Below, in pieces: positions 49,954 through 60,153 of a DNA stretch of 64,000 nt; positions within the stretch are counted from its first letter, which is position 1, and each line of letters begins with the position of its first letter. The stretch comes from Paenibacillus aquistagni (GTDB taxonomy: Bacteria > Bacillota > Bacilli > Paenibacillales > Paenibacillaceae). Position numbers and translations under genes: made by a program. The stretch lies in assembly GCF_900177815.1 (NCBI RefSeq), contig NZ_FXAZ01000001.1, forward strand, positions 558,001 through 622,000. The letters are read 5' to 3'. The notes beneath the pieces were generated by a model. The model worked only from the letters and a program-made list of their open reading frames with translations, had not been told where the DNA came from and ran no database searches.

Positions 49954-50700
49954 ATGTCGAATATGGAAGGTAAAGTGGCGCTGGTAACGGGTGCTTCTAG
50001 AGGAATCGGACGCTCGATTGCCCTTGCTTTGGCTTCAGCCGGCGCCGATGTCGTTGTGAACTACGCTGGCAGCGAGACTGCTGCAAAGGAGACGGCTGAG
50101 GCCATTGAAGCCATGGGACGCCGTGCCATCACCGTGCAGGCCAATGTCGGCAAGTCCGACGAGGCAGAGCAATTAGTTAAGACGGCCTTGGAACAATTCG
50201 GTCGAATTGACATTCTTGTGAATAATGCCGGGATTACTAGAGATAATTTAATTATGCGCATGAAAGAAGAGGAATTCGATCAAGTGATCGAAACGAACCT
50301 CAAGGGCGTCTTCAACTGTCTGAAGTCTGTAACAAGACCAATGATGAAGCAGCGCTCCGGACGCATTATCAACATTTCATCTGTTGTAGGCGTTATGGGC
50401 AATCCTGGCCAAAGCAACTATGTTGCAGCTAAGGCTGGCGTGATTGGCCTTACAAAGGCTTCCGCTCGCGAGTTGGCATCCCGCGGCATTACAGTTAACT
50501 GTGTCGCTCCAGGCTTTATTGAGACGGAGATGACCCATGTGCTGCCTGAGGAAACTCGCGCTGAGCTGATGAAGAGCATCCCGCTTGCGCGTCTAGGCGC
50601 TCCAGAGGATGTCGCGAAGGCGGTTCTGTTCCTAGCATCTGATGATGCGAACTACATGACAGGGCAGACGCTTCATGTCGATGGCGGCATGTATATGTAG
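49954..50700 (+). CDS. fabG: 3-oxoacyl-ACP reductase FabG
   Basis: 248 residues. The NADPH-binding [23 protein letters not shown], and the Ser-Tyr-Lys triad (INISSVVG, then SNYVAAK with Tyr156 and Lys160) are those of FabG. AGGAGGAATTAAG precedes the ATG. It reduces 3-oxoacyl-ACP. Belongs to the fap operon; acpP follows after 109 bases that include a possible TATAAT (50783-50788), perhaps an extra promoter for acpP. Confidence 0.97.
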   Translation: MSNMEGKVALVTGASRGIGRSIALALASAGADVVVNYAGSETAAKETAEAIEAMGRRAITVQANVGKSDEAEQLVKTALEQFGRIDILVNNAGITRDNLIMRMKEEEFDQVIETNLKGVFNCLKSVTRPMMKQRSGRIINISSVVGVMGNPGQSNYVAAKAGVIGLTKASARELASRGITVNCVAPGFIETEMTHVLPEETRAELMKSIPLARLGAPEDVAKAVLFLASDDANYMTGQTLHVDGGMYM

Positions 50701-50809
50701 GCTTACCAGTCTATGATTTCATAGACTTTGAGCAATTTTTTGTTAGATGTTGTTCCATATGGCAATTTAGAAGGTTTTCTCGTATAATACCAAAGAGGAG
50801 GTGAACCGG

Positions 50810-51046
50810 ATGTCTACTGAAGTGTTTGAGCGTGTTAAGCGTATCGTCGTAGAACGCCTTGGCGTTGACGAGGCTGAAGTGACTCTCGAAGCATCTTTTA
50901 AGGATGATCTTGGCGCTGATTCCCTCGATGTAGTGGAATTGGTGATGGAACTAGAAGATGAGTTTGATATGGAAATCTCTGACGAAGACGCAGAGAAGAT
51001 TACATCAGTTGGTGAAGTTGTAAACTACATACAATCTCATACCTAA
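50810..51046 (+). CDS. acpP: acyl carrier protein AcpP
   Basis: 78 residues, highly acidic. The phosphopantetheine attachment Ser38 is in [15 protein letters not shown]. Helix III and IV ([18 protein letters not shown]) are normal. ATG 50810 lies behind GAGGAGGTGA; a GTG inside that site is excluded. It supplies the acyl carrier for all Fab enzymes here. A stable hairpin follows before fabF, and a weak promoter may precede it, consistent with the high ACP demand. Confidence 0.97.
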   Translation: MSTEVFERVKRIVVERLGVDEAEVTLEASFKDDLGADSLDVVELVMELEDEFDMEISDEDAEKITSVGEVVNYIQSHT

Positions 51047-51054
51047 GATTGTAG

Positions 51055-51080
51055 AGTCCCGTTACTATAACGGGACTTCT
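51055..51080 (+). terminator. hairpin between acpP and fabF, possible partial terminator
   Basis: AGTCCCGTTA (51055-51064) pairs perfectly with TAACGGGACT (51068-51077) around CTA, followed by TCTCCTC rather than a real T run. Read-through is probable. Confidence 0.6.
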
Positions 51081-51180
51081 CCTCATTCATGTAAGGATTC
51101 TTTCGTCATAAGATGCGTTGTTTCAACGTATTCAATCATAAATAGAGCGTCAACTTTTGAACAATCGAGGTGAATTTCTT

Positions 51181-52416
51181 TTGAAGAACAGGGTTGTAGT
51201 GACCGGCATGGGAGTAATTACAGCACTAGGCTCAGATCTAACAACATTTTGGAACCATTTGTTAGAAGGGAAGTCTGGTGTCTCTCTCATTGAATCATTC
51301 GATGTTTCTGAATACCCAACACAAATTGCAGCGTCGGTCAAGGATTTTAATCCAGAACTGTATATGGATAAAAAGGAAGTTCGCCGAATGGATCGCTTCG
51401 TACAGTTCGCTGTTGCGGCCAGCAAAAAAGCGGTAGAAGATGCGAAGCTGAACATGGCAGAGGAAGATCCTGAGCGTGTCGGCGTAATTGTGGGCTCAGG
51501 CATTGGCGGGCTTGGAACTTGGGAAGATCAGCATCATATTCTCATTGAAAAAGGGGCAAAGCGTGTAAGTCCATTCTTTATCCCGATGATGATCGCCAAT
51601 ATGGCGTCTGGTCAAGTGTCCATGACCCTTGGAGCGAAAGGGCCGAACACCGCAGCAGTATCTGCTTGCGCAACGGGAACTCACTCCATCGGTGATGCCT
51701 ACAAGATCATTCAGCGCGGAGACGCCGATGTTATGATCTGCGGGGGTGCTGAAGCAACGATTCGCCCGCTTGGTCTTGCCGGCTTCTGCTCAATGAAGGC
51801 GATGTCCACGCGCAATGATGAGCCGGAAAAAGCAAGCCGTCCGTTCGATACAGGACGCGATGGTTTTGTGATGGGTGAAGGCTCAGGTGTGCTTATCATT
51901 GAGTCTCTCGAGCACGCATTGAAGCGTGGAGCGAATATCTATGCGGAAATTATCGGCTACGGCATGAGCGCAGATGCGCATCATATTACGGAGCCAGATC
52001 CTACAGGCGCTGCTCATTGCATGATGCGTGCCATTAAGGATGCGGGCATTGATCCGTCTGATGTCGATTATATCAATGCACATGGCACGTCGACTCCAGT
52101 GGGAGATCGCTCTGAGACAACGGCGATCAAGGCTGCGCTTGGCGAGCATGCGTACAAGGTAGCTGTTAGCTCCACGAAGTCAATGACAGGCCATCTGCTT
52201 GGTGCAGCTGGCGGTATCGAGGCGGTTATTTGCGGTTTGACATTAAAGAATGATATGATCGCGCCTACGATTAACCTTGACAACCAGGATCCTGAGTGTG
52301 ATCTTGATTACGTTCCTAACGTGGCGAGACAGCAGGATGTAAATGTAACGATGTCGAACTCGTTCGGCTTTGGCGGACACAATGCGACATTGGTTATGAA
52401 GAAATACGAAGCATAA
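51181..52416 (+). CDS. fabF: beta-ketoacyl-ACP synthase II FabF
   Basis: 411 residues, standard. Active-site Cys163 in SACATGTHS, the two His in [11 protein letters not shown] and [12 protein letters not shown]. It elongates acyl-ACP. The TTG at 51181 has GAGGTGA 7 bases upstream; an earlier TTG at 51157 lies upstream of that site. It sits in the fap cluster here, next to rnc, unlike B. subtilis. Confidence 0.96.
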   Translation: MKNRVVVTGMGVITALGSDLTTFWNHLLEGKSGVSLIESFDVSEYPTQIAASVKDFNPELYMDKKEVRRMDRFVQFAVAASKKAVEDAKLNMAEEDPERVGVIVGSGIGGLGTWEDQHHILIEKGAKRVSPFFIPMMIANMASGQVSMTLGAKGPNTAAVSACATGTHSIGDAYKIIQRGDADVMICGGAEATIRPLGLAGFCSMKAMSTRNDEPEKASRPFDTGRDGFVMGEGSGVLIIESLEHALKRGANIYAEIIGYGMSADAHHITEPDPTGAAHCMMRAIKDAGIDPSDVDYINAHGTSTPVGDRSETTAIKAALGEHAYKVAVSSTKSMTGHLLGAAGGIEAVICGLTLKNDMIAPTINLDNQDPECDLDYVPNVARQQDVNVTMSNSFGFGGHNATLVMKKYEA

Positions 52417-52428
52417 GGAGTCATACAG

Positions 52429-53127
52429 TTGAATGCAGATCTGAAGCAGTTACAACAGAAACTGAATGTTACATTTCGAAATAGACAGCTGTTGAAACAG
52501 GCATTCACTCATGCATCTTACGTGAACGAACATCGCTTCGGTCATCATCAGGACAATGAACGTCTGGAGTTTCTTGGTGATGCTGTGCTGGAGCTCACTG
52601 TCTCCGAGTTTTTGTTTGAACAATGTCCGAATCGGCCGGAAGGCGAGCTGACGAAGCTTAGAGCTTCTATTGTATGCGAGCCATCGCTTGTGAACTTTGC
52701 GAACCGGCTTCACTTCGGACAATACGTTCTATTAGGCAAAGGCGAGGAGCTAACAGGTGGTCGTACAAGACCTGCTCTGCTTGCAGATGTGTTTGAGTCG
52801 TTTGTTGGTGCGCTGTATCTGGATCAGGGCCTAGAGCCTGTCCGTGAGTTTTTGCGGCGTTTCATCTTCCCACTTATCTCCTTGGACGGCAAGCTCCAAA
52901 CCAATGACTATAAGACACAGCTGCAGGAATTAACGCAGCAGTACAGTCTTGGTTCATTGGAGTACCGTATCGTGGAGGAGCGCGGTCCGGCTCATGAGCG
53001 TGAATTCGTATCCGAAGTGTATATGGGCGATGAATGTCTAGGTCGCGGCTTAGGACGCTCCAAGAAGGAAGCGGAGCAGCACGCAGCTGCACAAGCACTT
53101 GAACATGTCGTCATCCCGAAATCATAA
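52429..53127 (+). CDS. rnc: ribonuclease III
   Basis: 232 residues. The RNase III signature [19 protein letters not shown] carries the catalytic Glu/Asp residues; a second Asp/Glu group is in [17 protein letters not shown]-terminal double-strand RNA-binding domain follows ([30 protein letters not shown]). The TTG at 52429 has AAGGAG 8 bases upstream. It processes rRNA and cleaves antisense pairs. A long imperfect hairpin lies just downstream, before smc, and could be its own target. Confidence 0.97.
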   Translation: MNADLKQLQQKLNVTFRNRQLLKQAFTHASYVNEHRFGHHQDNERLEFLGDAVLELTVSEFLFEQCPNRPEGELTKLRASIVCEPSLVNFANRLHFGQYVLLGKGEELTGGRTRPALLADVFESFVGALYLDQGLEPVREFLRRFIFPLISLDGKLQTNDYKTQLQELTQQYSLGSLEYRIVEERGPAHEREFVSEVYMGDECLGRGLGRSKKEAEQHAAAQALEHVVIPKS

Positions 53128-53453
53128 CGTACTGTGGACCGGCGCGTTGCCGTCGGTCCGTTTCGCAGAAAGAGCAAAGACCAGCTTGCGGGACGAGGCT
53201 TGAAGCCATTGTCAGGATGGCTGATTTTTGCTCTTTCTACCATATAGGAAGAATATGGGTGTGAATGATGCGTGAAGGCATCTGTCATGTCCTCCTATTG
53301 GCGAATCCACTAGCCTTTGAATATAGTCTGCTATGCATAATGGATGGCGTAACCTTACATATTCAACTGATGAGATTGCGATTGTAAGATAAAGATTCAC
53401 TAAGGATGGCGATATGCTGTACACGAAAGAATACTAGAGGTGAATGGATAAAT
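53128..53453. other. intergenic between rnc and smc with two hairpins
   Basis: GGACCG/CGGTCC at about 53137-53160 and a large structure with perfect 12-base arms, AGAAAGAGCAAA (53167-53178) and TTTGCTCTTTCT (53227-53238), with an inner AGCCAT/ATGGCT stem. No T run follows. No gene is supported in the remainder. Confidence 0.6.
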
Positions 53454-56400
53454 ATGTTCCTGAAACGGTTGGAACTTGCCGGTTTTAAGTCGTTCGCGGA
53501 TCGGACGGAGTTGGAGTTTGTTCAAGGTATTACAGGTGTGGTTGGTCCGAATGGCAGCGGCAAAAGTAATATATCGGACTCCATCCGTTGGGTGCTTGGC
53601 GAACAGAGTGCCAAATCTCTGCGCGGCGGCAAGATGGAGGATATCATCTTCGCAGGAAGTGACGCCCGCAAGGCTGTCAACTTTGGCGAGGTGTCGTTAA
53701 CATTAGATAATAGTGATGAATCGCTTCCGCTAGACTTCAATGAGGTCACGGTCACTAGACGCGTGCACCGCAGCGGGGATAGCGAGTATTTTATAAATAA
53801 GCAGTCCTGCAGGCTCCGTGATATTACGGAGTTGTTTATGGATACAGGAATTGGCAAGGAGGCTTACTCCATTATTGGACAAGGCCGAATTGAAGAAATA
53901 TTGAGCACGCGTTCTGAGGATCGCCGGGGAATCTTTGAGGAAGCATCGGGTATTGTGAAGTACAAATCCCGCAAGCGCGACGCAACGAAGAAGCTTGATG
54001 AGACAGAGCAGAACCTCGTACGCATCCATGACTTAATTGTGGAGCTTGAGGATCAGATTAATCCTTTAAGGGAGCAATCCGAGAAAGCACGTCACTATAA
54101 GCAGCTCAAAGAACTGCTCAGAAACAAAGAGATTGCGGTATATGTCCATCAGATTGAACAGCTGCACCACAATTGGCAGGAAGCAAACCAGAAGCTTGCA
54201 CAGTTGAAGGAGAAGGAGCTGTCCTTGTCAACGGTGGTAAGCGAGCATGATGCGAAGCTTGAAGTACATCGTGTTGCGCTTCGCAAGATCGAAGAAGAAC
54301 TGGAGAAGCTGCAGGCTACCCTGCTCCATTACAGCGAGGAGTACGAGAAGTGCGAGGGTCAAGGTGAGGTGCTGCGTGAGCGCAAACGCAATCTTACCGC
54401 CAATGAGCAGCAGCTTAAGGTTACGATTGCGCAGACTTCGGAGCGTCTTCACTTAAAGCAGGCAGAACTGCAAAGCGTGAAGGACAAGCGGCTTGCCATC
54501 GAGATCGAGTTGAATGAAGCGCAGGGCTTGATTCAAGCTGAGCAGGAACGCCTAGTTGGCGTCGCCGGAGGCGCAACTTCTGATGCGGAGGAGTCCTTGA
54601 AGGGTCAATTGCTTGAAGTATTGAATCAGATGGCGCAGCAGCGCAACGACATTCGTTACTATGAGCAGCAGCGTGAAGCCCTTCAGAAGCGTCTAGATAA
54701 GATGGCGCAGGCTCGGCAGAAGCGAGAGCAGGAACAGAAGGAACTGCGCAAAAAAAGTGCGGATACAAATCGTCGAATGGAGACCTTGTCTGATGATCTG
54801 AACTATATTCGCAATCGCTATACGAAAGAAGGCGAGCAGCTAAAGCAGGATGAGAAACTGCTGGAGGAAGGTCAGCAAGCGATCCGCAAGTGGCAGCAGC
54901 GCTATGACTCGCTGATCTCAAGACGAGATACGATGAAGGAGCTGCAAGATGATTTTGACGGCTTCATGCTTGGGGTAAAAGAGGTGCTTAAAGCCTCCCG
55001 CCGCCCGAATGGGCTCACAGGTGTCCATGGTGCGGTTGCCGAACTCATTACCGTTCCAGAGTATTTGGAGACTGCCGTCGAGACGGCTCTTGGGGCGTCG
55101 CTTCAGCATGTGGTGATGGAGAATGAGTCCGTATCCCGCCAAGCTATTGCATTTTTGAAACAAAGACAGCTGGGACGAGCAACCTTTCTTCCGCTGGATG
55201 TCATTCGAACGCGCACGATGCATGATTCCGATCGCCGTACGATCGAAGGCATGGAAGGCTACGTAGGTATTGGTGTCGATCTGGTTAAGACCGATGCAGC
55301 TTATGCCCAGATCGTAGGCAGCCTCCTTGGCAATGTCGTCATTGCCGAGAAGCTCGAAGATGCGAACCGTATCGCAGCCAAGCTGAATTACCGCTACCGC
55401 GTTGTGACGCGCGAAGGCGATGTCGTGAATGCAGGCGGATCCATGACAGGCGGAAGCTTGAATAAGAAAAGCGCCAATCTGCTCGGCCGCAAGCGTCAGC
55501 TTGAGCAGCTGGAGCATGACATAGCAGAAGTCGAGCAGCAGCTATTCAAATTAACCGATTCAATAGCAGAGCTCAAGCAGCGCTGTTCTCAAGGGGTTAA
55601 GCGTCTCGATGATTTGCGAGAGCAAGGAGAGAGCAAGCGCCTGACGCAGCAGCAGCTTGCAACAGAACTTCAACAGCTGGAGAAGGAAGTTGCTCAGCTG
55701 GATAGCGCGGTAGAGCTGGAGAATCAGGAGCTGTCCTTAGCGAATGACGAGATGAAGACGCTCGACGCTGGACGATTAACAGCGGAGGGCCGTCTTGCTG
55801 AGCTTAAGGTGGAAGAAGACAAGCTGCAAGTAGCGATCCAGCAGGCTGAATCGAAGCGCAAGCAAAATGAATCGGCTAAGGAAGAGCTGCAATCCCAGCT
55901 TACGGACCTGAAGGTCAGACACGGGAAGCTTGATCAAGAGTTGTTCTCGCTTAATGAGCAGCAAAAGCGTACTGAGCTGGACTCCAAAAATTATGAGAAA
56001 GAGTATACGCATCAGACGCAATCGTTGATTCAAGTGCAGATTGATCTGGAAACCGTTGAGCGTGAACTGCTGAAGCAGGTGGAGGACTTGAACCATTTTG
56101 GAGCTAAGAAGCAAGATGCTGCTCAGAATATGGACTTCAAGCGTGCGGAAAGACTGCAATCCCAGCAGACGCTGGAACTGGCTGAGAGCGATACGAGAGA
56201 ACAGCGTACCGAACTGAAGCAAGTGGAAGAGGCAATGCGGCATACTGAGATTCAAGCCAACCGCCTTGATGTAGAGCTTGACAATCTGCTTCGCAAACTG
56301 TCCGAGGAATATGAAATGAGCTTCGAGCAGGCGAAGCAGCGTTATATGATTCCTGAGGATATCGGAGCTGCTGAGCTTGAGGTGCGCAACCTAAAACGTC

Positions 56401-57026
56401 AAATCTCGGCCCTTGGCGAAGTCAATCTCGGTGCAATTGAAGAATTTGAGCGGGTGAACGAGCGCTATCAATATTTAAGCGAGCAGAAGAACGACCTGAT
56501 AGATGCCAAGACGACGTTATATGAGGTTATTAAGGAGATGGACGATGAAATGTCCAAGCGCTTTAAGACAACATTTGACGCGATTCGCAAGCAATTTGTC
56601 GTCGTATTTGCTAAGTTGTTTGGCGGTGGACGAGCAGACCTTGTCATGGCTGATCCTGAGCGAGTGCTGGAGACAGGAATTGATATCGTCGCTCAGCCGC
56701 CAGGCAAGAAGCTGCAGAATTTGCAGCTCCTATCGGGTGGCGAGCGCGCCTTGACCGCGATGGCTTTATTGTTTGCCATTCTTCATGTTAAGCCTGTGCC
56801 ATTCTGTGTATTGGATGAGGTCGAGGCGGCTTTGGATGAAGCAAATGTTACAAGATTCGCGCAGTACCTGCGGGAATTCTCTGAAGTCACGCAGTTTATC
56901 GTGGTGACACACCGAAAAGGCACGATGGAAGAAGCTGATGTGCTGTATGGCGTTACGATGGAAGAAGGCGGGGTATCGAAGCTCGTATCCGTCAAGCTTG
57001 AAGATGATGAAGCGATCATTGCGTAG
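53454..57026 (+). CDS. smc: chromosome segregation protein SMC
   Basis: 1190 residues. N-terminal Walker A GPNGSGKSN; Q-loop region GGKMEDIIFAGS; long coiled coils; hinge at about residues 515-680 (VHGAVAELITVPEYLETAVE, GRATFLPLDVI); second coiled coil; C-terminal signature LLSGGERALTAMALLFAI and Walker B FCVLDEVEAALDEANV. The protein is a complete SMC that with ScpAB organises the chromosome. The ATG at 53454 (MFLKRLELAGFKSF) follows GAGGTGAATGG at a spacing of about 10. ftsY begins 14 bases after its stop. Confidence 0.97.
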   Translation: MFLKRLELAGFKSFADRTELEFVQGITGVVGPNGSGKSNISDSIRWVLGEQSAKSLRGGKMEDIIFAGSDARKAVNFGEVSLTLDNSDESLPLDFNEVTVTRRVHRSGDSEYFINKQSCRLRDITELFMDTGIGKEAYSIIGQGRIEEILSTRSEDRRGIFEEASGIVKYKSRKRDATKKLDETEQNLVRIHDLIVELEDQINPLREQSEKARHYKQLKELLRNKEIAVYVHQIEQLHHNWQEANQKLAQLKEKELSLSTVVSEHDAKLEVHRVALRKIEEELEKLQATLLHYSEEYEKCEGQGEVLRERKRNLTANEQQLKVTIAQTSERLHLKQAELQSVKDKRLAIEIELNEAQGLIQAEQERLVGVAGGATSDAEESLKGQLLEVLNQMAQQRNDIRYYEQQREALQKRLDKMAQARQKREQEQKELRKKSADTNRRMETLSDDLNYIRNRYTKEGEQLKQDEKLLEEGQQAIRKWQQRYDSLISRRDTMKELQDDFDGFMLGVKEVLKASRRPNGLTGVHGAVAELITVPEYLETAVETALGASLQHVVMENESVSRQAIAFLKQRQLGRATFLPLDVIRTRTMHDSDRRTIEGMEGYVGIGVDLVKTDAAYAQIVGSLLGNVVIAEKLEDANRIAAKLNYRYRVVTREGDVVNAGGSMTGGSLNKKSANLLGRKRQLEQLEHDIAEVEQQLFKLTDSIAELKQRCSQGVKRLDDLREQGESKRLTQQQLATELQQLEKEVAQLDSAVELENQELSLANDEMKTLDAGRLTAEGRLAELKVEEDKLQVAIQQAESKRKQNESAKEELQSQLTDLKVRHGKLDQELFSLNEQQKRTELDSKNYEKEYTHQTQSLIQVQIDLETVERELLKQVEDLNHFGAKKQDAAQNMDFKRAERLQSQQTLELAESDTREQRTELKQVEEAMRHTEIQANRLDVELDNLLRKLSEEYEMSFEQAKQRYMIPEDIGAAELEVRNLKRQISALGEVNLGAIEEFERVNERYQYLSEQKNDLIDAKTTLYEVIKEMDDEMSKRFKTTFDAIRKQFVVVFAKLFGGGRADLVMADPERVLETGIDIVAQPPGKKLQNLQLLSGGERALTAMALLFAILHVKPVPFCVLDEVEAALDEANVTRFAQYLREFSEVTQFIVVTHRKGTMEEADVLYGVTMEEGGVSKLVSVKLEDDEAIIA

Positions 57027-57040
57027 AACGGGGGAGAACC

Positions 57041-58042
57041 ATGAGCTTTTTTAAAAAACTAAAAGAGAGTATCGCAACGAAAACGGAAACTGTCACTTCG
57101 AAGTTTAAAGAAGGACTAGAGAAGACAAGAAAAGGATTTGTGGAGAAGGTTACAGATCTCATCACTCGTCGGAAGAAGATCGACGAAGAGTTCTATGAGG
57201 AACTCGAAGAAATTCTGATCGGGGCGGACGTTGGCGTAACAACCGTCATGAACCTGATTGATGATCTTCGAGAAGAAGTGCGCAAGCGCCGGATTGAGGA
57301 AGCGGCAGATCTTCAGCCTATCTTGTCTGAAAAACTAATAGGGCTGCTGCGCGGCGATGAAGAGAATGACATTCGTCTCAATCAAGGTGGATTGACGGTT
57401 ATCTTGTTCGTAGGCGTGAACGGCGTAGGCAAGACAACGACAATTGGCAAGCTTGCTCATCGCTATAAGCAGCAGGGAAAAAAAGTGCTGATGGCGGCAG
57501 GGGATACCTTCCGCGCAGGCGCAATCGAGCAGCTTGAGGTCTGGGGCGAGCGTGTAGGCGTTGATGTCATTAAGCATCAAGCAGGCTCTGACCCAGCGGC
57601 GGTCATGTTTGATGCCGTTCAGGCAGCGAAGCAGCGAAGCGCCGATATCCTGCTGTGCGATACAGCGGGCAGATTGCAGAATAAAACTAACCTGATGGAA
57701 GAGTTGAATAAGATCTTCCGTGTCATTCAGCGTGAAGTTCCAGACGCTCCACATGAGGTATTGATGGTGCTTGATGCGACCACTGGTCAAAATGCCCTCT
57801 CGCAAGCCAAGCTGTTCGGAGAGAAGAGCGGTGTGACAGGTCTTGTGCTTACAAAGCTGGATGGCACAGCGAAGGGCGGTATCGTCATTGCAATTCGCCA
57901 AGAATTGAATCTTCCCGTGAAGTTTGTTGGCCTTGGAGAGAAAATGGACGACCTTCAGCAATTTGATTCAGAGCAGTTTGTTCATGCTTTGTTTGCAGGG
58001 CTGATTCAAGACCAAGAGAAGGAACAGCAAGCAGAAGCCTAG
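57041..58042 (+). CDS. ftsY: signal recognition particle receptor FtsY
   Basis: 333 residues: a short charged N-terminal region (SFFKKLKESIATKTE), N domain, and the SRP-type GTPase: GVNGVGKTTTIGKLA (P loop), AAGDTFRAGAIEQL, LLCDTAGRLQNK, and TKLDGTAKGG. It lacks the large A domain of enteric FtsY, as usual in Firmicutes. It guides ribosome-nascent chains to the membrane. Spacing from smc shows operon membership. A perfect terminator ends the cluster. Confidence 0.97.
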   Translation: MSFFKKLKESIATKTETVTSKFKEGLEKTRKGFVEKVTDLITRRKKIDEEFYEELEEILIGADVGVTTVMNLIDDLREEVRKRRIEEAADLQPILSEKLIGLLRGDEENDIRLNQGGLTVILFVGVNGVGKTTTIGKLAHRYKQQGKKVLMAAGDTFRAGAIEQLEVWGERVGVDVIKHQAGSDPAAVMFDAVQAAKQRSADILLCDTAGRLQNKTNLMEELNKIFRVIQREVPDAPHEVLMVLDATTGQNALSQAKLFGEKSGVTGLVLTKLDGTAKGGIVIAIRQELNLPVKFVGLGEKMDDLQQFDSEQFVHALFAGLIQDQEKEQQAEA

Positions 58043-58057
58043 TGGCTCTATAGGACG

Positions 58058-58102
58058 CAAAACAAGGCAGTGACGGCATACGTCACTGCCTTGTTTTGTG
58101 GT
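58058..58102 (+). terminator. strong bidirectional terminator at the end of the fap-ftsY cluster
   Basis: CAAAACAAGGCAGTGACG (58058-58075) pairs perfectly with the inverse 58081-58098. T-rich on both strands. Confidence 0.93.
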
Positions 58103-58150
58103 GATTCATATGATCTGCTGGAAAATGGGATTGAGGTACGGATTGACTCA

Positions 58151-58579
58151 TTATTCACCTTGATCTGGATATGCAGCTTGCAGAAATAAAATGGATTGAC
58201 GAATCAACTCCTTTAAGACGTCAATATCGATATCATCCACTTTATTAACGTAAACACAGGATTTGCCGGTTGTATGTTTCCCGAAGTCGGCCAGCAGCCG
58301 CTCTCGTTCATGATCGCCTGTTGCAAAGTAGAGACTGATCTTCGCTTTTCTTGGCGAGAAGCCGACAAGAAAGTATTCGCCAGAGTGACCGGTTGGATAG
58401 GTATAGCGATAGGAGCCGAAGCCAATCATCGTGGGGCCCCACATCTTTGCCTTGTAGCCGGAAACCTCAGTAAAGATATCGAGCAGCCTGTAGGCATCGG
58501 CTTTCTTGCGTTCATTCTCGATCGCTTCGATAAAGGCAATGACGCTTTCTCCAGTTTCCTTTGTCTTTAACTCATACAC
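58151..58579 (-). CDS. DUF1801 domain-containing protein
   Basis: 142 residues. SVIAFIEAIENERKKADAYRLLDIFTEVSG and MWGPTMIGFGSYRYTYPTGHSGEYFLVGFSPRKAKISLYF is the DUF1801 pattern (given in parts: FIEAIENERKKADA; WGPTMIGFG; GFSPRKAKISLY). These proteins belong to the wider YdhG/frataxin-like group; function is not fixed. The GTG start at 58579 has AAGGAGA about 9 bases upstream. It stands alone. Confidence 0.85.
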   Translation of the reverse strand: MYELKTKETGESVIAFIEAIENERKKADAYRLLDIFTEVSGYKAKMWGPTMIGFGSYRYTYPTGHSGEYFLVGFSPRKAKISLYFATGDHERERLLADFGKHTTGKSCVYVNKVDDIDIDVLKELIRQSILFLQAAYPDQGE

Positions 58580-58749
58580 GATGATCGTTCTCCTTTGTGT
58601 GTAGGATGAATGCTGCTCATTAATACTGAGCTTGTCTACTCATCTTGCGCCAATTGCTTCTACTTTAATCAAGTGCATATGACGTGTCAATTAAAAAGCA
58701 GAGAAGTGTATCGAGCTTCACTGTCTTGAATGTCATAATCATGAACAGC

Positions 58750-59982
58750 CTATGTAAAGGGTTCAGTGTGCTCAATAACGGTCTTTGATGACTGGTATTT
58801 TAGCCAAAGCCCGAATAGAGAGGACAGCATGAGCATGAATCCGCCAAACCAGTATACCATTTTTGCTCCCCACAGATCAGCAACAGCTGCAGAGAAGGCG
58901 ATCGATAACCCGAATAGGAGGGTTGATAGTGATTGCTGTGCTGCAAATAACTGCGGCTGGTCATATAGAGGCACGAGCTGCTGCATATAGGTTCGCTGTG
59001 CAATATCGCGCAGTTGAAAGCATGGACCCATGCATACGACGAGAATTAAAGCCCAATACGGCTTTACATTCCAGGCATAGAGCAGCACAAGAAGGCTGAA
59101 GCAGAAGGAGCCTAAGATAATGGAGCCTAGCAGTTTGCGCTCTATCCATTTTGACAATGGGAGAAGGAGTACGCCTCCAATTAGCGTGCCGACATAATAG
59201 GCTGCGTTAATATATCCCCACCAGGCTTCAGATTGCTGCAGCACCTCTTTTACGAAAACAAGCGTAACGGCTCCAATCCATATTCCGCCTGCTATTCCTT
59301 CCATGATGTCCATCATGGTTATGATCCTTATGCGAGGATGCGAAAAGAGCACATGCCAACTGCTCCACCATGCTTTTGGCGCACGTTCGACTGGCTTCTC
59401 CTCTCCTAATACGGAGGATGAGGGAATCAATACTTGCAGCAAGCTGCTGACTAACAGGAGAATAACGCATAGATGAAGGACTCCAATCTCGCCAATCTTT
59501 GCAATCCATAGGCCACCTAGTGTCCAGCCAAGCAAAGATATCATTTGGGTACCTGTAGTAATCAGATTGTTGGAGCGGACCCAATGTGCCTGCTCCACAA
59601 TTCTAGGGTACATCGCGCTGGCTGCTGCATGGGCACAACCGCCTGCATAGCCCGTCATTGCTGCACATAGCAAGGCCAGCAGGCTAAGCAAGACCGGATC
59701 ATCATATACGAATAGCCCGAGAAGAGCGAACAGCAAGCTAAGGACTGACTGCAAGTGCTGAAATCGGCTAGCAACCTTCCGCAGCGTCCATCGTTGATAC
59801 CAATAGGGTAGACTGACTCCGCTCGCTAAGACGGATAATGATCGGACAAATGTAATAGATCCTGCAAGTAAAGCTGACCCTGTCGTCTTATAGAGGAGTG
59901 CAATCCATGTCATTAACCATAGTGATGTTGCAAATTCCGCTGCAGAACGACCTGTCCATAACGTATAAAACAGGCGATTCAC
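58750..59982 (-). CDS. MFS transporter
   Basis: About 410 residues with roughly twelve membrane helices. Features are NRLFYTLWTGRSAAEFATSL at the start, a GYAGGCAHAAASAMYPRIV segment, and MEGIAGGIWIGAVTLVFV in the second half. It resembles MFS members of the MefA/enterobactin exporter-like group, but the substrate cannot be given. GTG 59982 is preferred (AAAGGA about 10 bases upstream); an ATG at 60006 has no ribosome-binding site. Confidence 0.82.
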   Translation of the reverse strand: MNRLFYTLWTGRSAAEFATSLWLMTWIALLYKTTGSALLAGSITFVRSLSVLASGVSLPYWYQRWTLRKVASRFQHLQSVLSLLFALLGLFVYDDPVLLSLLALLCAAMTGYAGGCAHAAASAMYPRIVEQAHWVRSNNLITTGTQMISLLGWTLGGLWIAKIGEIGVLHLCVILLLVSSLLQVLIPSSSVLGEEKPVERAPKAWWSSWHVLFSHPRIRIITMMDIMEGIAGGIWIGAVTLVFVKEVLQQSEAWWGYINAAYYVGTLIGGVLLLPLSKWIERKLLGSIILGSFCFSLLVLLYAWNVKPYWALILVVCMGPCFQLRDIAQRTYMQQLVPLYDQPQLFAAQQSLSTLLFGLSIAFSAAVADLWGAKMVYWFGGFMLMLSSLFGLWLKYQSSKTVIEHTEPFT

Positions 59983-60153
59983 GAGCTGCTCATCCTTTCC
60001 AATCATACTTACAAAACAATTCTGTTTATTAACTATAATTGGAATCTATACTGCTGTCAATTTAAAAGGAGAGGATAGTCAATCGCCAAGAAGGCTGCAC
60101 CTGCATATACTGTTAATCCGATCATGATATAGGCAGAAGCGGAGGGCGGCGAG

